Below are positions 34,300 to 44,500 of a stretch of 64,000 nt of DNA, in pieces. Origin of the DNA: JAUIIK01 sp963745675. Its GTDB lineage: Bacteria > Chloroflexota > Chloroflexia > Thermomicrobiales > CFX8. Made by a program: the position numbers and the translations under genes. The number at the start of each line of letters is the position of its first letter. Position 1 is the stretch's first letter. The stretch covers positions 678,220 through 742,219 of the forward strand of contig CAVUYM010000009.1 in the NCBI GenBank assembly GCA_963745675.1. The letters run 5' to 3'. The notes beneath the pieces were generated by a model. That model was not told the origin of the DNA and did not search any database. It worked only from the letters and a program-made list of their open reading frames with translations.

Positions 34300-35829
34300 T
34301 CAGCCGATTCGCAGATTCTCCTGCAGGCTCTTGATGAATGCAGCGCCGGTGCCTCTTGAGATCCCGCCCGATATCGAACGCGTAGCTATTAGCAAAACGA
34401 TAACGAGCGCGCATGAGATCCAGAATCGAGAGGGGATCGGCGCGATCGAATAGGGTTGAAAAGCGACCAGAAAGCGTTGTGCATCGAAATGAAACTGCTC
34501 GCCGAGTTTCGACACCAGGTTGTTGATTCCATCAGGTTGATGATAGAAGCGTTGCGGATCCTGATAGCCGACGACGGTCAGGAGCATACCCATGCTCCAA
34601 AGTCCGTATGTCGCCAGTTTCCACCGCGTTGAGGCGTCCTTGAGCCAGGCTGCAAAGGGTCCCGCCGCGAGTGGCACGATGGGGACGAGGTACCGCGCTG
34701 GCGGCCCCCATTCGCCCCACCAAACCTTGTAGGCAGCTATGACGACCAGATATGGCGCGACCGCGATAATCGCAACATTCGCGATATGGCGATACTCTCG
34801 TTGCCACCGTGGAAGCGCCGCTAGCGCCAGTAGGAATACGGGCGCGCTGATGAGCAACCCCCACTGTGCATCGAGTAGTAGTCCGAAACCTCCGTTGAGT
34901 GTTCCAACGAGACGATTGAACCCCGCGTGATCCTCGGATCGTTGCAGTGGGATTCCATAGAGCCACTGGTTATAGGCGAGTAGGCTGATTCCTCCGGCGG
35001 CGATCGGAATGAGTCCAAATGCAGCATTCTTCAGTATGTCTCGGGAATACAGAATCTTGAAAAATACAATGATCGCCAGCACGGCCGCCGTCGGCGCGAA
35101 GCGCTGATGCAGCCATGGAAGAAAACCGATTGCACCGCCGGTCAGGAGCCACTGCCACCAGTCGTTCTGGGACGCTAACCTGCGAATCGCATAGATCAGG
35201 AGCAAAGCGGCAGGTACCTCAGGGAAAAGCAGGAGCGAATATGGCCCCAGTGGCACAGAGACTGAGATTCCAATCGCGATGGCGGCAGCTAGTAGAAGAT
35301 CCGCTCCACTCTCTCGAGCCAACAGGAACATTTGCCCCGCCAGAATCGCCGCGATGATGATGACGACGAGATTCGCCCCAAAGCGCCCGCCGATTTCCCA
35401 CGGAACTGCGATGAGTGCGGAGAGCCCTAAACCATGCTTGGAATACAACCCGGGTTTATCGGTCGTTGCTGCGTGCGCGCCGACGAGTCGCGGCGGGTTT
35501 GGCCAGCCTTGCCAATTCGGTGGCAGAGGGTCGTCGGGATTCAAGCTCTCGTCGAAAGCGTAGAGCGTGTAGGGTCCAGAATTGCCTTGTAGCTCGACAG
35601 CTGTGTAGTTGTTCGATTCATCGAGGTCTAGGTCGTGAAGCAGGCTGATCGAGGTCATGACATAGAAGGGTTCGTCACCGGTGAGCGGGTTCAGACGTTC
35701 CGCGAAGCGGGGCCAAAGTGCCAGGAGAAAGACAAGCACGAGAGCTCCGACAATAAGCGGGAATGCCGATCGCGGCAGACTAGAGATCTGGATCAGAACG
35801 TTGCGATTTTTCGCCAACCAATTACCCAT
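34300..35829 (-). CDS. Polytopic GT-C-like membrane protein
   Basis: A 509-residue protein with about eleven hydrophobic helices. After the first helix comes LTGDEPFYVMTSISLLHD, the GDEP-type acidic loop motif of GT-C (ArnT/PMT-like) glycosyltransferases that use polyprenyl-phosphate sugars. It has a large first extracytoplasmic loop rich in Asn and Pro. The acceptor cannot be told. It overlaps the VanZ gene by 37 bases, and a decayed GT4 gene follows upstream, so a small second glycan locus is likely. Confidence 0.65.
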   Translation of the reverse strand: MGNWLAKNRNVLIQISSLPRSAFPLIVGALVLVFLLALWPRFAERLNPLTGDEPFYVMTSISLLHDLDLDESNNYTAVELQGNSGPYTLYAFDESLNPDDPLPPNWQGWPNPPRLVGAHAATTDKPGLYSKHGLGLSALIAVPWEIGGRFGANLVVIIIAAILAGQMFLLARESGADLLLAAAIAIGISVSVPLGPYSLLLFPEVPAALLLIYAIRRLASQNDWWQWLLTGGAIGFLPWLHQRFAPTAAVLAIIVFFKILYSRDILKNAAFGLIPIAAGGISLLAYNQWLYGIPLQRSEDHAGFNRLVGTLNGGFGLLLDAQWGLLISAPVFLLALAALPRWQREYRHIANVAIIAVAPYLVVIAAYKVWWGEWGPPARYLVPIVPLAAGPFAAWLKDASTRWKLATYGLWSMGMLLTVVGYQDPQRFYHQPDGINNLVSKLGEQFHFDAQRFLVAFQPYSIAPIPSRFWISCALVIVLLIATRSISGGISRGTGAAFIKSLQENLRIG

Positions 35830-36125
35830 ACGGTGATCGCGAACAGAACACCAAGTGCGTCGATTAGCACGTCGAATAGTGCCGCATCGCGCCCCGGCAC
35901 GAACGACTGATGGAACTCATCAGTTAGCGCGTAGCCAAGTGCGATCGAAAGTGTAACTGCTATCAGTGCAGAATTGATCTTCCGCGGTGAACCAAGTGCG
36001 ATAAGGAGCAAGAAGGTCAGGACCGTGTAGAGTATGAAGTGTCCGACTATGGCTGCAACCGTGTAGGAAACACCCGGGGGAGGAGGTAACGCCTGCTGGG
36101 AGGAGAGCCAGAAAATCCAGCCCAT
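35793..36125 (-). CDS. VanZ-like family membrane protein
   Basis: A 110-residue, four-helix protein of the VanZ family, with WIFWLSSQ at the N-terminus and the family hallmark ALTDEFHQSFVPGRDAALFDVLIDALG. VanZ proteins confer low-level teicoplanin resistance in enterococci; in most bacteria the role is unknown, possibly in envelope polymer handling. The reading frame is open 17 codons upstream (through RWLPAIIW) with a hydrophobic sequence typical of the family but without ATG, GTG or TTG, so the first helix is likely longer than annotated. Confidence 0.75.
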   Translation of the reverse strand: MGWIFWLSSQQALPPPPGVSYTVAAIVGHFILYTVLTFLLLIALGSPRKINSALIAVTLSIALGYALTDEFHQSFVPGRDAALFDVLIDALGVLFAITVWVIGWRKIATF

Positions 36126-36176
36126 CCATATGATCGCAGGTAGCCACCGGACGACCGCCAGCCTGCGCGAGCGCTG

Positions 36177-37341
36177 CTACCATCTCAACTTACACCGTTT
36201 AGCGCGTAAAGATTGACTCAACCGGTCGGCAAGTCGATCGATAGCGAAGATAGAAGACCGCTCGCTGCGCCATTCGTCCCAGACGCTTCTACTTAGCAGC
36301 GGATCGTCAATCAGACGCAGGATCTTGGCCGAGAAGGCCGTTGCATCGCCAGGTTGAACCACGGATAGTCCTTTTCCTCCTATGCGTCGAATATCGCCGA
36401 CGTCTGATGCGACGATGGCGCAACCCGAAGCCATGAGTTCGAGCAATTTGACCGACTGCTTCGACCGGTTGATCAGATTGTCGTCATAAGGATAGAGCGC
36501 CACCGTCGCATGCGCCCAATATCTCCGGGATCTCATGGCGTTCAACGAAATCCGTGACGGACGATCCGAATCTGCTGCAGGGTTACAGGATTCCAGCCTC
36601 GCCATGCTGGTTCCCCGACGATGTGCAAATCGATAGAGTATGCTCAACTGCTCGATCAATTCTGGTGAGCACGATCATCTGAGCCAGCCATTCGAGAACT
36701 CCGCAAAGCGGGAGTAGAGCACCATACTCGGAAGTTCGAACTGCTTGCGCTGTGCGGCGGCCCGACGCAGCCTGTTACTCCAAGCGTTGTCCAGTCCATT
36801 CGGCAAATAGACAACCTCCGCTTTCGACGATTCGCCCCGAAGATCTGCCTGGCGCGACCTTCTAGCAGGGTGCTGGCGGCAGTTACGGCGTCTGCAATAC
36901 AGAAGAAGCCGTTTCTCCTGATAGGCGAAAAGTCTTCTCGCTGGAAGGGGGTACGGTGACCGATCGTTCCACCCGCCGTCCCCCTCCCAGTCGTCATGGT
37001 CCACGATCAGTCGCGGTCGATATCTGAAGCGGGAGAGCACGTCTGCCGTCAATCCGGCTGATGCTTTCGGTTTCATGACATGGATGAGCGCCGGTTTGAG
37101 CGCTCGAACGAGATCTAGCTGTTCTCTGACCACACTAAGAGTCTGCTGCGGACTTACGGCATGTGTGTTGTAGATCGCGACTCCGTCGATCATCTCCTCG
37201 AACACCCGCCTGCTCAGGATCATCCCAGGGGGTCGTTACAATCGCGATCTTCAAGTCTTTCTGATGTCGTGAGCGCCTGGCAAAAGGCAGCGCTCTCGCT
37301 TGCAGCGTACCTCGTGTCCAGACACCGAACGAGCCGAGCAT
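36177..37341 (-). pseudogene. Glycosyltransferase family 4 gene with many frameshifts
   Basis: Pieces of one GT4 protein appear in order but in changing frames: MLGSFGVWTRGTLQARALPF and KIAIVTTPWDDPEQAG (from 37341), EMIDGVAIYNTHAVSPQQ, DHDDWEGDGGW and LFAYQEKRLLLYC, then DAVTAASTLLEGRARQI in another frame, VVYLPNGLD and VLYSRFAEFSNGW back again, HEIPEILGACD, and finally VALYPYDDNLINRSKQSVK to a stop at 36177. At least six indels are needed, some compensating. Either a true pseudogene or a stretch of very poor sequence; the density is far above the other broken genes here. Confidence 0.7.
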
Positions 37342-37440
37342 CACAATATCGACGGTGGAATAAACTGAGCTACGCATCGGCAAAGCCTAGCGCAGCTCTC
37401 AGGCATCTGGTTAGGGTCGATGTAAACGGCGCCGGTACGC

Positions 37441-38079
37441 CTATCGAGGCGGGCGAATGACCGTTACGAGCTTGCCCTGAATCTCGACATTCTCTGAAGG
37501 CGTGTAGATTGGATCCATCGTAACGTTTTCTGGCTGGAGCCGAACGCGTTCGCCTTCAAGATAGAACCGTTTGAGGGTCGTTTCTTCTTCGTCGATGAGC
37601 CAGACGGCGACCGTTTCCCCATTCTCACAGACTCGCTGTTCCTTGAGGATGACGACGTCTCCATCGTTGATCAACGCATCGACCATGGAATGGCCTTTGA
37701 CCCTCAGGGCGAAGAGACCTTCGCGGTGTTGGCCGAGCATCTCCGGACCAATTTCAACCGTCTCGTCGAAAGCTTGCGGTCCGATATCTCCGGGAACGGC
37801 GATGGGGAGGCCCGCTGCGATCTGCCCCACGATCGGTATTTGAATCAGATTACTGCGCCGGGTTGGGCGATCGGTGAGTTCGATGCCGCGTGAGATATTG
37901 CGATTGCGATGAATCTCGTTGCGCTGTTCGAGCACTTTCAAGTTGTAATCGACGACGCTTGTCGAAGATATGCCAAGACCTTCTTGAATTTCTCGTATCG
38001 TCGGTGGATAGGAATGCGTTACCGAAAAGTCTTCGATATACGTGAGGATCGCTTGCTGGCGACGTGTAAGCGGCTTCAT
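37441..38079 (-). CDS. lexA: LexA repressor
   Basis: A 212-residue SOS repressor. The N-terminal winged helix (TRRQQAILTYIEDF, PPTIREIQEGLGISS) is followed by the self-cleavage Ala-Gly pair in GQIAAGLPI and the catalytic dyad: Ser in VKGHSMVDA and Lys in TTLKRFYLEG. GAGAGGAC precedes the start codon. It is transcribed from a promoter that contains its own operator (38157-38186), the usual autoregulation. It is divergent from cvpA-mutS2. Confidence 0.95.
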   Translation of the reverse strand: MKPLTRRQQAILTYIEDFSVTHSYPPTIREIQEGLGISSTSVVDYNLKVLEQRNEIHRNRNISRGIELTDRPTRRSNLIQIPIVGQIAAGLPIAVPGDIGPQAFDETVEIGPEMLGQHREGLFALRVKGHSMVDALINDGDVVILKEQRVCENGETVAVWLIDEEETTLKRFYLEGERVRLQPENVTMDPIYTPSENVEIQGKLVTVIRPPR

Positions 38080-38156
38080 TCGTACGTCCTCTCAAAAAAG
38101 AGCCCATTTGGTCTCGAACTGGCCCACTCCCAGCGAGTCGGTCCCGCATTATGGAG

Positions 38157-38186
38157 AGTATAGTCTCGAACATCTGTTCTTGTCAA
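38157..38186 (-). promoter_or_regulatory. lexA promoter with SOS box
   Basis: Minus-strand TTGACA (38186-38181) and TATACT (38162-38157) are 18 bases apart. The spacer holds GAACAGATGTTC, which on the plus strand reads CGAACATCTGTTCT (38167-38180) and matches the Gram-positive LexA box CGAACRNRYGTTYG at all but the last base. LexA binding here would cover the promoter. The box also lies 175 bases before cvpA on the other strand. Confidence 0.85.
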
Positions 38187-38354
38187 CTTGGTACATGCAC
38201 TCCCTGAGTACCGCCGTTCTATTCGCTTGCTGCTGGTGTCGAGTTCGGTCCAAATTGGCTATATGGAGACGAACAAGGCCGCCATACACTGCAAGCAGAA
38301 CGATTGCGCTCTTACGTCGTCAGTCATGCCCAGAAGTCGGAGAAGGCCCTAGCC

Positions 38355-38921
38355 ATGAATCTAATGGACATCCTCATAATCGCGATGTTTATCGCTATTG
38401 CTGGCGGCGGCTTCTTTTTTGGAATTGTGCGTACCGGTAGCTCCATGGTGGCTACCTATCTCGCGACTGTGATTTCCGCGACGTTCTACCAACGTCTCGG
38501 GAACATGATTCAATCGGTTATCGGCGCGATCAGTATTGGCGCTGCCTATTTTGCTGCGTTTGTGATCCTGTTTGTAGCTATCAGCATCCTCTTTTCTTTT
38601 GTGATTATCACGACACTTGGCCCGACATCAATGAAACGGCGATTTGCTATACTCGACAACTTGGGCGGGGCAACCGTGTCGGTTGTGATCGCCTTCGTCG
38701 CAATCACGATGTCGCTGGCGATCACCGTGATCATGATTCAGGCAGCGGTCGTAGCATCAGGGGACGCTTCCAACGGTCTAATGGGGCTCTTGCGGCGTCA
38801 AATGGATTCGTCTGCACTGGCCCCGCTCTTCTTGCGCCTCCTTCCGTTGATGACCGTAGCGGTGCGTCCCTGGTTCCCGGGCGGCCTGCCTCCGATCTTG
38901 ACCGACGTCGGCAACATATAG
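38355..38921 (+). CDS. CvpA family membrane protein
   Basis: A 188-residue, four-helix protein starting NLMDILIIAMFIAIAGGGF, the CvpA pattern (short N-terminal helix, Gly-rich second half, conserved G-x-x-x-G). CvpA was first linked to colicin V production and later to envelope integrity. The start ATG 38355 has GAGAAGG upstream. mutS2 follows 30 bases later; cvpA-mutS2 pairing is common in many bacteria. Confidence 0.8.
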   Translation: MNLMDILIIAMFIAIAGGGFFFGIVRTGSSMVATYLATVISATFYQRLGNMIQSVIGAISIGAAYFAAFVILFVAISILFSFVIITTLGPTSMKRRFAILDNLGGATVSVVIAFVAITMSLAITVIMIQAAVVASGDASNGLMGLLRRQMDSSALAPLFLRLLPLMTVAVRPWFPGGLPPILTDVGNI

Positions 38922-38951
38922 GCGGCTAGATGCCGTCGGAGCTGGCATTCG

Positions 38952-41303
38952 ATGGCATCAACAATTCTTGACACACTTGAATTTACACGTATTCGCGACA
39001 TGCTGGCCGACCGCTGCCAGTTCTCGCTGTCTATCGAGCGAGCCCACGAATTGGGGCCGACTAATCGCTCTGAGATCGTACGCTATCTACTGGACGTTAC
39101 TTCTGAGGCCGTTGATCTTCTTGAATCTCGCCCAGGTTTCTCGATTGGTGGTGTTAAAGACATCCGCGAGCGGGTCGAACGCGCTCTGATCGGTGCGATG
39201 CTGCCACCGACCGACCTCCTGGATGTTCTCGATACGATCTCGGCCGCGCGTGGATTGCGCCGGTCGTTTTTTCGCATCGAAGATCGTTCGACGCGCTTCC
39301 CGCACCTGAACGAGTTCATCGGTTTCGTTGCCGATTTGCCGGGCCTAGAGTCCGATTTGCGCCGGTCGATCAGCGAACACGGTGCCGTTCTCGATTCCGC
39401 GAGTAACGAGTTGGGTACGATCAGGCGGAAACTTCGTTCGGCACAATCCCGGGCCGCAGAGCGTATTCGTAGATATACACAGAACGCCGACTACTCCGAT
39501 GCACTGCAGGAGCCTATTGTGACCTCTCGTGGTGGGCGCTTCGTCGTGCCGGTACGCGCAGATCGCCGCTCCCAGTTGCCTGGCATGGTCCACGACACAT
39601 CCGCCAGCGGGCAGACGCTATTCGTTGAGCCAACGGAAATGGTCGAACTGAACAATCAGGTGCGCGAGCTGGAGTCCGCTGAACAGCATGAGGTTGAACG
39701 TATTCTGCGTTGGCTGACGTCACAGGTCGCAGGGAAGGCCGATGAGTTGCTGTCGGCCCTGGAGGGTATCGCCGCCATCGATCTTGCACTAGCGAAAGCG
39801 CACCTGGCGAGTCACATGTCGGCGACCAGACCGGAGATTGTCGGCGAACCAAATGGGCGCAGCCGGCGCATCGCGCTAAACCGGGCGCGACATCCGTTGT
39901 TGCCAGCCGACGAGGTCGTGCCCCTCGATATGCTGCTCGGCACGGACTATCGCGTGCTTGTCATCACCGGGCCAAATACTGGCGGTAAAACCGTTGCCTT
40001 GAAGACGGTTGGTCTGTTGGCCCTGATGACCCAGGCCGGATTGTTCATCCCGGTCGATGAGGGTAGTGAAATTCCAGTATTTGATGCCGTCTATGCTGAT
40101 ATTGGTGACGAGCAATCTATCGAACAATCGCTCTCAACGTTCTCGTCTCATATTGTGCGCGTGATTGCCGCGCTTGAAGGTGTGACCGACAAGAGCTTGA
40201 TCCTGTTCGACGAGCTGGGTGCCGGAACCGACCCAGAAGAGGGCTCGGCGCTGGCGCGAGCCATCATTACCAAGCTTGTAGAGTCGGGCTGCCTGGCGAT
40301 TGGAACAACACACTACTCGGAGCTAAAGGCCTACGCCTATTCCACCGATCTCGTTGAAAATGCTAGCGTCGAGTTCGACGTCAAGACGCTGTCACCTACG
40401 TATCGCCTTGAAATTGGCGTACCCGGGCGCTCCAATGCGTTGGCAATCGCGGCAAGGCTCGGGATGCCGGAAAGCATTCTCGAGCGCGCGCGTTCGTTTC
40501 TCGATCCCGACGCCGAACATGCGGACGTGCTCATCTCAGAGATCCGTTCGCGGCGGCGGGAAGCGGAAGAGGCCCTGGAGGAAGCTGAACGCCGTCAGCG
40601 CGAGGCCGATCAACGGCTCCAGGAAGCCGAGGAGCGGCGTTCCCGTGCCGAACTTGAAGCCCTCGCGGAAATTGAGAAGGAACTCACTGATGCGCGTGAA
40701 TATATCCGTAACATCCGCAGGACGCCGGATCAGGTTCCGTCAGAGGAAGTAAGCCTGACGAGATCGCAGGCCCAGGAGCAACTCAATAAAGCCACGCGCG
40801 AAGTCCGCAGGACGACTCGTGAACGAGCGCCACGCCAGCCTGCGATTGCGATGCCAAAAATAGGCGATACAGTCGAGCTTCTCGCTCTGGGCGGCGAAGG
40901 CGAGATCGTTGGAATATCCGACGATGGTTTTGACGCTGAGGTCCAGATGGGCTCGTTTAAGATCTGGCAACCGTTGCGGGATCTTAAGAAACTTAAAGAA
41001 GCAGAGCCATCGAAACGACGTTCAGCTGTCCGCACGCCAGTACCTAGCCGTAGCGTGGAGTCGGAGATTCATCTGCGGGGTCAGCGAGCAGGCTCGATCG
41101 AAGTAGTTCTCGACAGTTACATCGATGATGCGTACCTCTCGCATATGCCCTTTGTTCGGATCGTTCACGGAAAAGGGACGGGCGCACTCCGGGAGGCTGT
41201 GCGAGATTTCCTGGTCCGCCACCCGCTGGTTCAGCGCTTTGAGACGCCACCATACAATGAGGGCGGCGACGGCGTTACCATTGCCTATCTCAAGGAGTCC
41301 TAG
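38952..41303 (+). CDS. mutS2: Endonuclease MutS2
   Basis: A 783-residue MutS2 protein. It has the core domain (LEFTRIRDMLADRC), the ABC ATPase with Walker A GPNTGGKTVALKT (near residue 340) and LILFDELGAGTDPEEGSA Walker B, a long charged coiled coil (residues ~530-600), a KOW-like segment, and a C-terminal Smr nuclease domain (IHLRGQ, FVRIVHGKGTGALRE). MutS2 suppresses recombination or rescues collided ribosomes, depending on the species. No damage in 2.3 kb, which contrasts with the frameshifts to the left. Confidence 0.95.
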   Translation: MASTILDTLEFTRIRDMLADRCQFSLSIERAHELGPTNRSEIVRYLLDVTSEAVDLLESRPGFSIGGVKDIRERVERALIGAMLPPTDLLDVLDTISAARGLRRSFFRIEDRSTRFPHLNEFIGFVADLPGLESDLRRSISEHGAVLDSASNELGTIRRKLRSAQSRAAERIRRYTQNADYSDALQEPIVTSRGGRFVVPVRADRRSQLPGMVHDTSASGQTLFVEPTEMVELNNQVRELESAEQHEVERILRWLTSQVAGKADELLSALEGIAAIDLALAKAHLASHMSATRPEIVGEPNGRSRRIALNRARHPLLPADEVVPLDMLLGTDYRVLVITGPNTGGKTVALKTVGLLALMTQAGLFIPVDEGSEIPVFDAVYADIGDEQSIEQSLSTFSSHIVRVIAALEGVTDKSLILFDELGAGTDPEEGSALARAIITKLVESGCLAIGTTHYSELKAYAYSTDLVENASVEFDVKTLSPTYRLEIGVPGRSNALAIAARLGMPESILERARSFLDPDAEHADVLISEIRSRRREAEEALEEAERRQREADQRLQEAEERRSRAELEALAEIEKELTDAREYIRNIRRTPDQVPSEEVSLTRSQAQEQLNKATREVRRTTRERAPRQPAIAMPKIGDTVELLALGGEGEIVGISDDGFDAEVQMGSFKIWQPLRDLKKLKEAEPSKRRSAVRTPVPSRSVESEIHLRGQRAGSIEVVLDSYIDDAYLSHMPFVRIVHGKGTGALREAVRDFLVRHPLVQRFETPPYNEGGDGVTIAYLKES

Positions 41304-41305
41304 AA

Positions 41306-41560
41306 TTGATAAACAACGACATCCGACTCGTCCACATAGCGACCGCTCCAAATGAAACGATGGCGATGATGTGGCTCGATATTCTGCGTGATGACGGGAT
41401 TATCGCGATGGCTAAGGGCGGCGCGGCGGGTTACGGCCTGGGGCAAAACATACTCAACGAACAGTACATCATGGTGCGTGAAGACCAATCCGAAATGGCG
41501 CGTGAGATTCTTGCCGAAATTGAGGAAGAAGACGGGCTCATTCTTTGGGAGACTAGCTAG
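41306..41560 (+). CDS. DUF2007-type signal-transducing protein
   Basis: An 84-residue protein starting at TTG 41306, eight bases after AAGGAG and two bases after mutS2. The fold is a short ferredoxin-like one: LVHIATAPNETMAMMWLDIL then a Gly-rich loop (GGAAGYGLGQ) and YIMVREDQSEMAREILAE. DUF2007 proteins resemble the regulatory domain of PII-like sensors; function unknown. Its end overlaps the convergent mfd stop by eight bases. Confidence 0.75.
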   Translation: MINNDIRLVHIATAPNETMAMMWLDILRDDGIIAMAKGGAAGYGLGQNILNEQYIMVREDQSEMAREILAEIEEEDGLILWETS

Positions 41561-44500
41561 TCGCTAGCACATTTGAACGCACTGCCTCGACGTTTCGAAG
41601 AACCTCCTGGATGGCTTGCCACCTGTCAACATTGAGCTCGCTTAGCGTGAGTCGCACCTGATTTGGCGTCACACGGACTCCACCTCCGAGTTTTGCGCGC
41701 AAACGAGGCTCGTTAAGCCTGCCGCCGACGACAGGTCGGATGAGGATCACTCCATCCCGCTCGATGATGCCAGTGATTCCAAGTGCGGCAGCGGTTTGGC
41801 GCAACCTGACAAGCTCAAATATCTGTTCAGAGGCTTCCGGAAGCGGACCAAACCTGTCAACAAGTTCTGCGCGTAGCGCACCGAGTTCGACGGCGGTGGA
41901 TGCGGAAGAGATCCGATAATAGAATGAGAGCCTCATCGCCTCATCCTCGATATAGTCTTCCGGGATACGGCCGTCAACGGCTACATCGATGTTGACGTCG
42001 TCTGGCTGGGTTATCGACCGACCGGCCCGCAGCTCTTCGACGGCGTGTGCGAGCATACGCGTATAGAGGTCCAGGCCGACCGCAGCGATATGCCCGGACT
42101 GCTGGGCCCCCAGGATGTTGCCGGCTCCTCGAATCTCCATATCCCGCATCGCAATTTGGAATCCAGCGCCTAGCTCCGTAGCTTCCTGGATGGCAGCCAG
42201 TCGCTGCCGGGCTTCTGACGATAGCGAGGAGTTTGGCGGATATAGCAGGTAGGCGTAAGCTCGGACGTTCCCGCGCCCGACACGCCCTCGCAATTGGTAG
42301 AGCTGGGTGAGTCCGAGTGCGTGGGCGTTGTCGATGATGATCGTGTTGGCATTCTGAATGTCCACGCCCGATTCTATGATCGTCGTGCAGAGCAATACAT
42401 CGTACTGATGCTGCATGAATGCCAGTACGACGTGTTCCAGTTCACTTTCATTCATCTGGCCATGACCGATCCCGATAGATGCCTCGGGTACCAGCTCTTC
42501 CAGCCAGTCACGGATGCGGTAGATACTCTGAACCCGATTGTGGAGCACAAAAATCTGGCCTCCTCGGGACATCTCGCGCAGGATCGATTCACGGACAATT
42601 GTGTCGCTTCGGGCCGTGACGAAGGTGCGGATCGGAACGCGTTCCTGGGGTGGGGTGCTTATCAGCGAAAGATCGCGAATGCCGGTCAACGCCATATACA
42701 GTGTTCGCGGGATCGGCGTCGCCGTCATCGTGAGCACGTCGATTTCAGCCCGCTGCCTCTTGATGAATTCTTTGTGGCGTACGCCAAAACGTTGCTCCTC
42801 ATCGACGACGAGTAGCCCGAGATTCTTGAAGCGGACGTCTTTTTGGACGAGGCGATGGGTACCAATGACGAGATCCACAAGTCCGTTTTCGAGGTCATCC
42901 AAAATCTTGCGCTGTTCGGCTCGCGTTCGCAGGCGCGAAAGCATTTCGACGCGCACCGGAAATGCAGCCAGTCGCTCGCGAAACGTCTCGTAATGTTGGA
43001 GCGCAAGCACGGTCGTCGGGACGAGGACCGCGACCTGTTGACCAGCGTTGATGACCTTGAAAGCAGCGCGCAACGCCACTTCAGTCTTGCCATAACCGAC
43101 ATCGCCGCAAATGAGCCGGTCCATCGGCCGGCTCGACTCCAGATTTTCGCGGACGTCATCGATCGCTTGAAGTTGATCTACCGTTTCTCGGTATGGGAAT
43201 GATTCGGCTAGTTCCAGATCCCAGGTCGTGTCCGGCGGGAACTGCTGTCCTCCGGCCATTTCGCGGGTGGCATAGATCTCTAGTAATTCTGCAGCCATTT
43301 CTTGCACAGCTGCGCGGACTCGTGACTTCGTGCGCGCCCATTCAGCCGATGCAAGGCGAGTGATGCGGGGAGTACCCGCGGGAGATTCGTATGGTGCGAG
43401 ACGATCAGTCTGATCGACCGGGACGTACAAGCGGTCAGCGTCGGCGTAGTCGATCTGGAGATATTCACGTTCGACGCCGCTCAGGTCGAGCGTCACTAAA
43501 CCTTTGAAGATACCAACACCATGCTGAACATGGACGACGTATTGCCCCTCTTTGAAGTCTCGCACAGGACGGTATCGTTGGCGCCGCTGGCGCGCCGCCT
43601 GGCGAACCGTTTTACGAATCCCGAACAGTTCCCGGTCGGTGAGAACGAGAGTTAGTGCCGATTGCAATACAAATCCGGAATCGAGCCGGGCGTGGACGAT
43701 ATCGTACGAACCGGGACCGGGAGGATCGACGGCACCGCCCGGCCTGGCTCGCGCGATTCTCGCGAATAGATCTCGCTCTTCGAGGATGTCTCTAACTCTT
43801 TCGGCCTGATCGGTAGCGATGACGATGCGCCAGTTCTGGTCGAGGCGCAGGCGAATGTCCTGGACGATGGCGTCGATGTCACCGGCGTAGAATGGCGGTT
43901 CGACAAAGGACTCCCGAGTGCGTACCAGCCGGCCGTGGCTTTCCGGATCAGCGTTGCCGATAAGCCACTGGCGGTGCCTGCCAATGGCCGCCTGGATTTC
44001 CTGTGGTTCTGCAAGTGGCCTTTTCAATCCGACCGGAATCTCACCCGCGGCGAGCAAGCCTTCGAGAACTTCGGCTGCTCGAATCTCGATCTGTTCCGAC
44101 TCGAGCGCGATTGACTCAGGTTCCACCACTGCGACGACTGCATCGGTTGGCATGTAGTCCAGCAGTGTTGAGCGGTTGCTGGCAAATGAAGGTGCGAGGA
44201 GATCGATCGCATCTGGCACATCCCCGTGGTCGAGGCGTTCGAGTATCTCTGTCCACTCATCATGAACTTCGGGGCGCAAAGCCGTGAAGTCCAGCATTGC
44301 GTCGAGCCTTCGAGCGTCTCGGTCGACGGGAATATCGAATTCGACTGGTGGAAGGATGCGGACGCTGTCTATGCGGCTGGATGAGCGTTGGGTAGCGGGA
44401 TCGTAGCTGCGGATGCTTTCGACTTCGTCGCCGAAAAGCTCGATGCGAACTCCGTCGTTCCTTCCTGGCGGGACGATATCTATGATGCCTCCGCGTTGAC

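Noticed and set aside
35793..36125. Glycopeptide resistance cluster around VanZ
   Set aside because: No vanH, vanA/B, vanX or van regulators are nearby; VanZ-like proteins are common without resistance.
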